Below are positions 18,334 to 24,672 of a stretch of DNA of 32,870 nucleotides, in pieces. The stretch comes from a virus, in the IMG/VR virus record IMGVR_UViG_3300021356_000085, positions 1 to 32,870 of that record; one strand, 5' to 3'. Both the position numbers and the translations under genes were made by a program. Every line of letters begins with the position of its first letter. The stretch's first letter is position 1. Below the pieces are notes generated by a model. The model was given only the letters and a program-made list of their open reading frames with translations, was not told where the DNA came from and did not search any database.

Positions 18334-19605
18334 CTATTGCGGATAACCTTCCGCTTCGAAACTAGAAACTTTCGGTACTGCCTGAGAATAGGAATCGGTA
18401 CATGCCTCAACAGTCATGGTGTAACCCTTACCTTTCTCTATATTGTGCTTTACCGATGTAACAATGTAAAATCCACTTCTATATTTATCTATGATGTCTC
18501 CAGAGGATACTCTTCCTCGTTGCTTCATGAATTCTAATTTGATTTTATCACCAACATTTGTTGAACTGCTACCCGAAACTAAAAATTTAATTCTCTTACT
18601 CAAAAGGGCATTTACTTGAGACTTTCTTTTCATTTTAATATCACCAGAAAAAATGCCTGAGTAGTTGTGACTATAGTTTGAAAGAATACTCGCTTCTTCT
18701 GATATATTTTCACTGGTTAAAGGGTATTCATTTGCGTGGCTACTATTACCGAACGCATCTTTGTACCCATACTTAATACCACCTGTTGTTTTATTTTTTA
18801 CATCCGTATTTGACATGTACCCACTATACACACCATGAACAGTTTCGTCAAGAAAGTTTTCTCTACCTACGAAGTCAACCTCTTTGATTCTGAATCGAGA
18901 AGTGAATAAGTCAACACCATCTTCAATGGTTCCTCTTTGTGGATCTTCCTGCTCCCAAGAAAAATACCCTCTAACTGCCGTTTGTGTTAGCATGTTACCA
19001 GCGGAGACAAAATTCCAGCCATTAAAGTTTTCAAAGAAAAAGAAATTACAATCGTCTGGATTTGTCTTTCGCTGTGATTTCTTTGCGAGATATTGTATAT
19101 GGGAAAAGGGATTGTTAAATGGTAGAACTAAAGTGTAACTCCCTTCAGTTTGCTCTCTGTTTAGAGGCAAAGATTCACCAAAGTGTTTAGACCAGATGGA
19201 TCCCGCCATATCAGAAAGACTGCCGCTGTATGATCTGGAATCCTTTATCTTTGTATTTTCCACGGTTTCAACAGAAACGAACTTGAGATCGTAGTAGGTT
19301 GTTCTACCATTATCTGCTAACATTACATCCTCTCTGGAGAACAGTCTCATTTTCAGTTCTACCCTATCGTTATCAGGAGAGAAAAACTGAAGATCAAGAG
19401 TTTCGTTATTTTTTATTGGTAAGGATGAATACAAGTCTAACGAGTCTGCAACTCGTATCACACAATACATCGAGGGGTTTATCAACATGTCCTGATGAAT
19501 ACGAATATTCACAAAAAGATCAAGCAAAGAAATTCTATCACCCGAATCTAAAATTAGATCGAGTTTGTCAATCTGATAATCATTTCCTTTGCTATATCCA
19601 CTCAT
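18334..19605 (-). CDS. gp27: Baseplate hub protein, gp27-like
   Basis: At 423 aa it is close to T4 gp27 (391 aa), the trimeric torus that joins the tail tube end to the gp5 spike. Sequence similarity to T4 is low, but the tail-tip hub pattern is present. An N-terminal beta domain is visible (LLDLFVNIRIHQDMLINPSM at about residues 28-47). A middle part has NPFSHIQYLAKKSQ and FFFFENFNGW. A C-terminal beta-barrel contains GDKIKLEF, then SGFYIVTSVKHNIEKGKGYT, like the FYVDEVIHELS segment of T4 gp27. It is flanked by gp53 upstream (ATGA overlap) and gp5 downstream, the partners expected for a hub protein. The hub role is well supported by context, and gp27 is the best label. Confidence 0.78.
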   Translation of the reverse strand: MSGYSKGNDYQIDKLDLILDSGDRISLLDLFVNIRIHQDMLINPSMYCVIRVADSLDLYSSLPIKNNETLDLQFFSPDNDRVELKMRLFSREDVMLADNGRTTYYDLKFVSVETVENTKIKDSRSYSGSLSDMAGSIWSKHFGESLPLNREQTEGSYTLVLPFNNPFSHIQYLAKKSQRKTNPDDCNFFFFENFNGWNFVSAGNMLTQTAVRGYFSWEQEDPQRGTIEDGVDLFTSRFRIKEVDFVGRENFLDETVHGVYSGYMSNTDVKNKTTGGIKYGYKDAFGNSSHANEYPLTSENISEEASILSNYSHNYSGIFSGDIKMKRKSQVNALLSKRIKFLVSGSSSTNVGDKIKLEFMKQRGRVSSGDIIDKYRSGFYIVTSVKHNIEKGKGYTMTVEACTDSYSQAVPKVSSFEAEGYPQ

Positions 19606-20489
19606 GCTGTTATCAGTTCATTAAAAGCGGCCACAACTAAACTTAGATATTCTGGTGCAATTAATTTGATTGAAATTTTACTTTCATTCTGTTTGACCTC
19701 GTATTCAAAGTTAGTTTTTGCAAAATCGGAACTTCTGTCTCCACTGAGACCGAGATATACACCCAAACGAGTTTCATCAATTCGAGGGGGAACAGTAGTG
19801 TAAGAGCCAGATGATCCAGTTAAACCCAATGGAGTGCCATCGGGTGCAGCAAAAGAATTAATATGATCTCCCGTCCCAGTTTCAAAATGATGGAGAGCAT
19901 GAAGACCATCCTCTATTCTCTTTATTTTTGCCTGTTCAATATTGTCACCCTTGTAAATTCCTATTAATTGTCCCTCGGTGAAATATGTGTGTTCCCCTGC
20001 GTCCACACGAATTCTAGACAAACTGGGTTCGTGTTCAACAATTCTCGCACGAACACTGAATTTTTCTTGACGAACACCGAAATCATCAATATTAGTGGTC
20101 GAAGAAAATATAGTTTCGTCTGCCGCGAAGGTCAAACCTGATAACTTTTTGTTATCAGAAGCATCGACAAGGTAAAAGTATTTACCAAAATACTTTTTCT
20201 TCGCATAGTTTTCCAACGAAACAATATCTAATGGTAAATCATAGTAGGGGTTTAGAGCGTCGTTAACTAAAAGAACCACCCAAAAATATTCGGGAGTGTC
20301 GTATAATCTGTCCGATATGTTTTCTGGTCTATCTCCGTCCTTTAGATCATAAGAAACAAAGAAAGAACTATCTTCTTTGCCTTGTGTTGAAATTTGAACA
20401 CGGGTAAGAATGTCCGTTACTAACTTTCTTCTTGCAACGGGACCAAATGAATCTAAATATGACAGTATAGGAAACTTGTCAAAATACAT
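19602..20489 (-). CDS. gp53: Baseplate wedge protein gp53
   Basis: The N-terminal 110 residues match T4 gp53: KLVTDILTRVQI, then DGDRPENISDRLYDTPEYFW (residues 52-71) and VVLLVNDALNPYYDLPLD (72-89), against T4 PRPEELANAIYGNPQLYWVL and NDNYDPYYGW. gp53 binds the gp6-gp7-gp25 wedge core and bridges neighbouring wedges. T4 gp53 is 196 aa and this is 295 aa; the extra part is a beta domain of about 100 residues (roughly 120-240) with VRIDE/GEHTYFTEGQLIGIYKG-type strands. The gene overlaps gp48 upstream by 1 base and the gp27-like gene downstream by 4. Identification is firm. Confidence 0.9.
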   Translation of the reverse strand: MYFDKFPILSYLDSFGPVARRKLVTDILTRVQISTQGKEDSSFFVSYDLKDGDRPENISDRLYDTPEYFWVVLLVNDALNPYYDLPLDIVSLENYAKKKYFGKYFYLVDASDNKKLSGLTFAADETIFSSTTNIDDFGVRQEKFSVRARIVEHEPSLSRIRVDAGEHTYFTEGQLIGIYKGDNIEQAKIKRIEDGLHALHHFETGTGDHINSFAAPDGTPLGLTGSSGSYTTVPPRIDETRLGVYLGLSGDRSSDFAKTNFEYEVKQNESKISIKLIAPEYLSLVVAAFNELITA

Positions 20490-21808
20490 CAGAAACCTTC
20501 CTCGATATCTTGTCTTGTAAGAGGACGCAATTCGGTAAATGTCATGGTTAAACTAGTCCTGACTGGACTTCCATCAGGAAAAGTAGCATTTATTCCATTT
20601 GGTGTGTAGTCAACATTTATATTTGTGAGGGCACACCTTCCGATTTTGTTCAGGAAAAGATTTTCGGTTACGACTTCGCTATTAGCATCGCCAGGGTTAA
20701 AAATCTTGTAGTAACGAATTTCAAACTCTGCTGGTATCTCCAAGAAAAATGAAGATTTATCAATAGCGGGGTGAGAAAACTCTCGGAAGGTTCGGATGAT
20801 TTTACTTACCTCAACAGCCTCATCGGGATTTCTAGGAGCAAGGGAGAAAGTAAAATCAAAACTTCTACTAGAAACGCCTTGAAATATTTGCTCTTGTCTC
20901 GGATTTATTACTAAACCAGTAATCGCTTCGATCGCTTCATTTGCATTTATGTTGACACCAACAATATTACTGAGACCATCAATAGCATTGGCAAGACCTC
21001 GTTTGAGAGAAGGGGCTACCGAACTTAGATTACCCTTACCGATTTGAAGAATTTGATTTACCGCAGAGAAATCTACCCCCGAATAGTTGATGCTACCGTT
21101 ATTTACTATTTTGTTTGGGATGTATAATGCAATACTCTTTTTTTGTTGTTCTGTGGCTGCTGCTAAACGGGTTCTTCCCGTTGCGGACGAAGTTCTCCTG
21201 TCTTTGATACCCAATTTTTCAAATTGACCATATTTAAAGGCCTTTTCTGCTGTGCTGTTTTGAAAATAAGCACTTCTAGCGGCCGTGTTACCTGCCGCGT
21301 TGGAAAGTAATTTATCAAGTTTTTCTTGTTCGTCTTCAAGGTTGCGTTGACGACCGGTCTTGTAACCATCAGACAATCCTGTCGAATCAGCGAGTCCAAC
21401 TCCAACACCCTCGACTGCTGTTATTGAAGAGTCCACTATTTCTTTCGCGGTGCTTCGATTCCAAATGTTGGCAAGTCCAAATAAACTATAACCGTATATT
21501 CCTGAAAACGGTGGCGGCGAGATCGTTGTCATTTTTGAAATTTCTTTCGCCCGCTCTTCTTGTTCTATCGCTCGCTGGTCGTCTCTAAGTTGAATTGCTT
21601 CTCTAACTTTTCTAGTCTGTTCTCTCACTTCTTCATTTTTTCTGTCAAATATGGTGAAAAGAACAAATTGATTATATTCATCCGTTCCCAAATCCACAGG
21701 GTACTGGAGAGTATCCGATTCATTCCCGACTAACCTATTTTGATCGTGTTTGTCTAATTTTCCAAAAACAGGATCTATATTTCTTCTTCCTGACTTAGCG
21801 ATAGGCAT
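20489..21808 (-). CDS. gp48: Baseplate tail-tube cap gp48
   Basis: First gene of the leftward series. T4 gp48 (364 aa) sits on the hub and is the platform on which gp54 and then the gp19 tube polymerise. The conserved C-terminal part shows RQEQIFQGVSSRSFDFTFSL (about 298-317), IIRTFREFSHPAI, and CALTNINVDYTPNGINATFP followed by TSLTMTFTELRPL. These match the tube-like fold of gp48 (T4 IQSIRFDKTPNG, FTLEITMREI). The N-terminal half is helical and charged (EVREQTRKVREAIQLRDDQR). AGGAG stands 6 bases before the ATG. It diverges from gp4 across only 23 bases. gp48 and gp54 are related in fold, so gp54 is the alternative, but the neighbours favour gp48. Confidence 0.85.
   Translation of the reverse strand: MPIAKSGRRNIDPVFGKLDKHDQNRLVGNESDTLQYPVDLGTDEYNQFVLFTIFDRKNEEVREQTRKVREAIQLRDDQRAIEQEERAKEISKMTTISPPPFSGIYGYSLFGLANIWNRSTAKEIVDSSITAVEGVGVGLADSTGLSDGYKTGRQRNLEDEQEKLDKLLSNAAGNTAARSAYFQNSTAEKAFKYGQFEKLGIKDRRTSSATGRTRLAAATEQQKKSIALYIPNKIVNNGSINYSGVDFSAVNQILQIGKGNLSSVAPSLKRGLANAIDGLSNIVGVNINANEAIEAITGLVINPRQEQIFQGVSSRSFDFTFSLAPRNPDEAVEVSKIIRTFREFSHPAIDKSSFFLEIPAEFEIRYYKIFNPGDANSEVVTENLFLNKIGRCALTNINVDYTPNGINATFPDGSPVRTSLTMTFTELRPLTRQDIEEGF
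21775..21782 (+). promoter_or_regulatory. Candidate late promoter element for the gp4 operon
   Basis: CTATATTT, preceded by GGAT, lies 49 bases before the gp4 ATG, inside the 5' end of gp48. T4-type late promoters consist only of a -10 element (TATAAATA in T4). The same word occurs in mirror position for the gp48 operon. There is no room for a promoter in the 23-base gap itself, so each operon must start inside the opposite gene. Confidence 0.3.
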
Positions 21809-21822
21809 GACTTCTCCTAATA

Positions 21823-21834
21823 CATACTAGTATG
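21823..21834. promoter_or_regulatory. Perfect 12-bp palindrome in the gp48/gp4 divergent gap
   Basis: CATACTAGTATG is a perfect inverted repeat filling the right half of the 23-base gap between the divergent gp48 and gp4 starts; its last three bases are the gp4 ATG. The gap also holds the gp48 ribosome site but no recognisable one for gp4. An operator or an mRNA 5'-end structure is possible. A chance palindrome is also possible. Confidence 0.4.
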
Positions 21835-22266
21835 GCATATAAGGGAAAATATAGACCTAAGAATCCCTCAAAGTATATAGGCGATCCTACAAACATTATT
21901 TACCGTAGTTTGTGGGAACGCCGCTTTATGATGTATTGCGATAACGAAGATAATGTGATCTCATGGGGATCTGAAGAGGTCGTGGTCCCTTACCTATCAC
22001 CTATCGACAATCGAATGCACCGCTACTATGTGGACTTCATCGTCGAGGTCAAGCAAAGAAATGGAATGAAGCGAACCAAATTGATAGAAGTCAAGCCTAA
22101 GAAGCAGTGTTCCCCTCCAAAGAAACAAAAGCGAGTCACGCGACGATACATTAGTGAAGTGAAGACATGGGGAGTGAACTCTGCCAAGTGGGAAGCCGCT
22201 AGAGAATATGCAGAGAATCGTGGGTGGGAATTTCAGATCCTAACGGAGAAGGAACTCAAACCATGA
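21832..22266 (+). CDS. gp4: Head completion protein gp4
   Basis: At 144 aa it is colinear with T4 gp4 (150 aa): MAYKGKYRPKNPSKYIGDP matches T4 MAYSGKWVPKNISKYRGDP, and the C-terminus (TWGVNSAKWEAAREYAENRG, then FQILTE) matches T4 TWSVNTDKWKAAQSLAEKRG. gp4 completes packaged heads before tail joining. Candidate residues of a TnsA-like PD-(D/E)xK nuclease core are present: Glu29, Asp68 (YYVDF) and Glu86-x-Lys88 (IEVKPKK). The start is fixed by the T4 alignment, yet no Shine-Dalgarno sequence is visible upstream, unlike most neighbouring genes. The next gene overlaps the stop by 4 bases when its ATG at 22263 is used. Identification is firm. Confidence 0.95.
   Translation: MAYKGKYRPKNPSKYIGDPTNIIYRSLWERRFMMYCDNEDNVISWGSEEVVVPYLSPIDNRMHRYYVDFIVEVKQRNGMKRTKLIEVKPKKQCSPPKKQKRVTRRYISEVKTWGVNSAKWEAAREYAENRGWEFQILTEKELKP
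21846..21854 (-). promoter_or_regulatory. Candidate late promoter element for the gp48-to-fibre operon
   Basis: On the minus strand CTATATTTT, preceded by GGT, lies 37 bases before the gp48 ATG, inside the 5' end of gp4. It mirrors the plus-strand element at 21775-21782. The T4 late consensus TATAAATA is not met exactly, so this rests on the paired arrangement. Confidence 0.3.
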
Positions 22267-23024
22267 AAGAAATAAGAAAAGACACTTACATCATGGGAGG
22301 GGAAAACCGAACCCAGATCAATATCATCCACCAACGCAACATGAAAATGGGCGAGGATCTCCGCAAAGAACTTCTCGAAATGATAGGCAAAAAACCCGAA
22401 AAAACTCCAGTTCAAGCGGCGGACATAGAAGAAATTGGAGAAATAGAAGATGGGTTTGTGGTCAACTCAATGGAAGATGCCATCAAGTTCTTTGTGGGGA
22501 CCATTAACTCTGCATTTGGAAACGCAGACTATACAGCAAACGAAGTAACAGACTTTCTACTCACAACAGAAGACTCAGTGAGTGCATATGAAAGCATCGA
22601 GGGCGGTATGTTCCTCTTTAAGTACGAGCCAACCACAGCAACCAAACTAAAATACTATGACCGACTTCCTCTCGTTATAAATTTGGGGTCGTCTGGCTCA
22701 GGACTCACGGGGCTGAACCTGCACTACCTACCACCAAGGTATAGAGTGGCATTCATGAAAGCACTCTTTGGAGATCAAGACCTCGACACACTAGATGAAG
22801 ATGACATGCAAAGTAGGTTAGGCAAAATTTCATCATATAAATTCGTTAGACCCACCTACAAGCAGTATAAATACGAAGGTATTGCGTCTCGACTCATTCG
22901 AATACCAATCCAAAATTGGACCCTTGCTTCTCTTCTACCCATAAGCAGTTTTCAGAAGCAGTCCAAGAAAGATGTTTGGGATGACTCAATCAGAATGATC
23001 AACGACGAAGAAAGAAGGATCTAA
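22263..23024 (+). CDS. Conserved gp4-coupled protein (253 aa), possible gp2-type DNA-end or tail-completion role
   Basis: I use the ATG at 22263, which overlaps the gp4 stop (ATGA) and has GGAGAAGGAA upstream, rather than the GTG at 22224 buried in gp4. The N-terminus is charged and helical. The core holds FLFKYEPTTATKLKYYDRLP, then PLVINLGSSG and GLTGLNLHYLPPRYRVAFMK (about residues 145-164). A basic C-terminal part ends NDEERRI. I recall that motif series in proteins accompanying gp4 in many T4-like phages, where T4 has gene 2 (DNA end protector), but I cannot confirm homology to gp2. There are no membrane segments. The stop overlaps the next start (TAATG), so gp4, this gene and the gp54-like gene form a coupled set. 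Confidence 0.7.
   Translation: MKEIRKDTYIMGGENRTQINIIHQRNMKMGEDLRKELLEMIGKKPEKTPVQAADIEEIGEIEDGFVVNSMEDAIKFFVGTINSAFGNADYTANEVTDFLLTTEDSVSAYESIEGGMFLFKYEPTTATKLKYYDRLPLVINLGSSGSGLTGLNLHYLPPRYRVAFMKALFGDQDLDTLDEDDMQSRLGKISSYKFVRPTYKQYKYEGIASRLIRIPIQNWTLASLLPISSFQKQSKKDVWDDSIRMINDEERRI
22866..22873 (+). promoter_or_regulatory. Exact TATAAATA inside the 253-aa gene
   Basis: An exact copy of the T4 late promoter octamer, 150 bases before the gp54-like start. It encodes Tyr-Lys-Tyr in frame. An octamer of this composition is expected about once by chance in a window of this size, so an internal late promoter is only a possibility. Confidence 0.2.
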
Positions 23025-23788
23025 TGCCATTACCATCAGACAATATCGATTCATATAGAAATCAATATACCAGAGCGGGACAACTTTATCGTCCTACTCG
23101 TTTTCAGATGGATATTCCTAAACTACCAAACCTGATCAATGTTCCCGCTTCACCTTTCAGAAAAGATTTTCAGTTTGCCATTGACACTGTATTCTTTCCT
23201 GGCAGAAATATTTCAAGCGAACCACTAAAGATCGCTGGACCCGTCGAAGAGATCCCATACGAGTCCACCTATAGTGGCGACCTTGACATCGGAATTCGCG
23301 TATCTGGGGACTTCAAGGAGAAAGTATTGATCGAGTCTTGGATGGATTTAGTTCTGAACCAAAGAACCCAAGATTTGCAGTATCCAGATTTCTATCGATG
23401 CGATGCTCTCCTTCATGGACTAAATTATAAAAATGAAATAATGTATACGCTCAAACTGACCGATGTATGGCCAAAGGGAGCAAGTCGAGTGAGTGTTGGT
23501 CAAGGTCTCACGGATTCAATTGCAACCATGCAAGTTCAATTGGCTTTCCGTCGATATTATCCAATCTATGTCGAGCAAACCTCGTACCACGGATCTCAGT
23601 TCGGCAACCAGTTTGTCAAGGACAAGATTGTTGCTCTTAGGAACCAAGGTGCGGAAAACAATCTTCCTGTAAGCCAAGAGAGAGTAGAAGAAGTTATTCT
23701 AAACGGTGGAGTTGCCGCCCAACAAATCGTCGGCGGAGCCGGCAACGATATAATTGCCATGGGCGGCGGCGGTGCCGTCGGTGCTTGA
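23024..23788 (+). CDS. gp54: Tail-tube-fold protein, baseplate tube initiator (gp54-like)
   Basis: The 254-aa protein shows the tail tube pattern: a beta-strand pair around FQFAIDTVFFPGRNISSEPL (about residues 49-68), PYESTYSGDLDIGIRVSGDF (about 78-97), a helix with SWMDLVLNQRTQDLQYPDFY, then YTLKLTDVWPKG and VQLAFRRYYPIYVEQ. These are features of gp19/gp54 tube proteins. Standing with gp26 and the gp29 candidate, and opposite gp48, it is more likely the tube initiator gp54 (T4 320 aa) than the major tube protein. The last 30 residues are Gly/Ala-rich and probably disordered. The start overlaps the previous stop by 1 base. The fold call is good; the choice of gp54 over a gp19 paralogue is inferred from context. 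Confidence 0.65.
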   Translation: MPLPSDNIDSYRNQYTRAGQLYRPTRFQMDIPKLPNLINVPASPFRKDFQFAIDTVFFPGRNISSEPLKIAGPVEEIPYESTYSGDLDIGIRVSGDFKEKVLIESWMDLVLNQRTQDLQYPDFYRCDALLHGLNYKNEIMYTLKLTDVWPKGASRVSVGQGLTDSIATMQVQLAFRRYYPIYVEQTSYHGSQFGNQFVKDKIVALRNQGAENNLPVSQERVEEVILNGGVAAQQIVGGAGNDIIAMGGGGAVGA

Positions 23789-23803
23789 TAAAATGGAGTT
23801 ATT

Positions 23804-24505
23804 ATGAGTTTACCTAAAGTTGATTCCCCCACATATCTTGTCCAGTTAACAAGCCTCGACAAGAAAGTAAAGTACAGACCATACACCATCGGTGAGGAAA
23901 AAATATTATTGATGGCCACAGAGTCAGAGTCTTCAGACGATGTGCTAGATGCAATCGTGAACATCTGTCAAGCGTGTGTGCTTGACGATATTGACATCCA
24001 AGACCTTCCTCTGTTTGATCTAGAGAAACTGCTAATTGCCATTAGATCCAAGTCTGTAGGCGAAGAGGTAGATGTTCTCGCTACCTGTCCCCACTGCGAA
24101 GAGAAAACAGAAGTCAAAATAAACATCCAAAAGTTGGCTACAGACACAAGCGAAAAACCAACCAAAAAAATCATGTTAGGTGATAAAGTAGGAATTTCTT
24201 TAGAGTATCCAAGCATTCGATCCTCAACCTCTCGGTCCTTTATTCATACAATGAGCATCACTGAAGCCATTCGTTGTTGTATAACTCAAGTTTTTGATGA
24301 TACTGAAGTTTTTTCGTTTGCGAATGAGTCGGAAGAAGAGCAAGTAGAATTTATAGAGTCGCTAAGTGCAGAACATTTAAACACAATCACGAATGAGTTC
24401 TTTGATAAAATGCCTATCAATGTGATCGACATGGATTATACATGCCCTCACTGCGAGAAAAAGGTTGAGAGGAGATTTGAAAACCTTCTTGATTTTTTTA
24501 TCTGA
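23804..24505 (+). CDS. gp26: Baseplate hub assembly protein gp26 (zero-frame product)
   Basis: Member of the T4 baseplate family (Pfam T4_baseplate, which includes T4 gp26, 208 aa); here 233 aa. gp26 takes part in hub assembly together with gp51, gp27, gp28 and gp29. The N-terminus has YRPYTIGEEKILLMA (about 24-38), and the helical middle carries LPLFDLEKLLIAIRSKSVGE. Two zinc-knuckle pairs, CPHC at 95-98 and CPHC at 214-217, can form one four-cysteine zinc ribbon. GGAG stands 7 bases before the ATG. The zero frame ends NLLDFFI-stop, and the two Phe codons form a U UUU UUU heptamer from which a -1 shift gives a longer product. Family identity is firm. Confidence 0.88.
   Translation: MSLPKVDSPTYLVQLTSLDKKVKYRPYTIGEEKILLMATESESSDDVLDAIVNICQACVLDDIDIQDLPLFDLEKLLIAIRSKSVGEEVDVLATCPHCEEKTEVKINIQKLATDTSEKPTKKIMLGDKVGISLEYPSIRSSTSRSFIHTMSITEAIRCCITQVFDDTEVFSFANESEEEQVEFIESLSAEHLNTITNEFFDKMPINVIDMDYTCPHCEKKVERRFENLLDFFI
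24493..24499 (+). promoter_or_regulatory. Candidate -1 frameshift slippery heptamer in gp26
   Basis: T TTT TTT, read in the gp26 zero frame as the last base of GAT plus two Phe codons, fits X XXY YYZ. The -1 frame has a TGA at 24490-24492 and the zero frame a TGA at 24503-24505. The only stretch where a -1 shift can extend gp26 is therefore 24493-24502, and the heptamer fills it. Confidence 0.7.
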
Positions 24506-24672
24506 TCAATACTCACACCACACTGTTTGAGTATTACAAAATGAATCATGAACTGATGTATTGGCATAAGTATTCTTTGACAGAGTTGAACGAAATGATT
24601 CCGTGGGAGAGAGAAGTCTATATTCAGTTAATTCTTGCAGAGATAGAAAAGCAGAAAAAGAATGGCAATTAA
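24493..24672 (+). CDS. -1 frame extension of gp26 (gp51 position; tail assembly chaperone-like)
   Basis: This open -1 frame reads from the slippery site to TAA at 24670-24672. A shift after the second Phe codon would add 57 residues (YLINTHTTLFEYYK, then MNHELMYWHKYSLTELNEMI and a helical, charged end), giving a protein of about 289 aa. The H-x-YS-x2-EL-x3-IPWER-x-VY-x-LI pattern resembles the C-terminal extensions of tail assembly chaperones made by -1 shifting upstream of tape-measure genes. An internal ATG at 24541 exists but has no convincing ribosome site. In T4, gene 51 lies next to gene 26 at this point; I cannot show homology to gp51. The extension ends inside the start of the gp29 candidate (11-base overlap). 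Confidence 0.7.
   Translation, partial: FFYLINTHTTLFEYYKMNHELMYWHKYSLTELNEMIPWEREVYIQLILAEIEKQKKNGN

Noticed and set aside
22224-22262. Upstream GTG start for the 253-aa gene
   Set aside because: It lies in gp4 without a ribosome site; the ATG at 22263 overlaps the gp4 stop and has GGAGAAGGAA before it.
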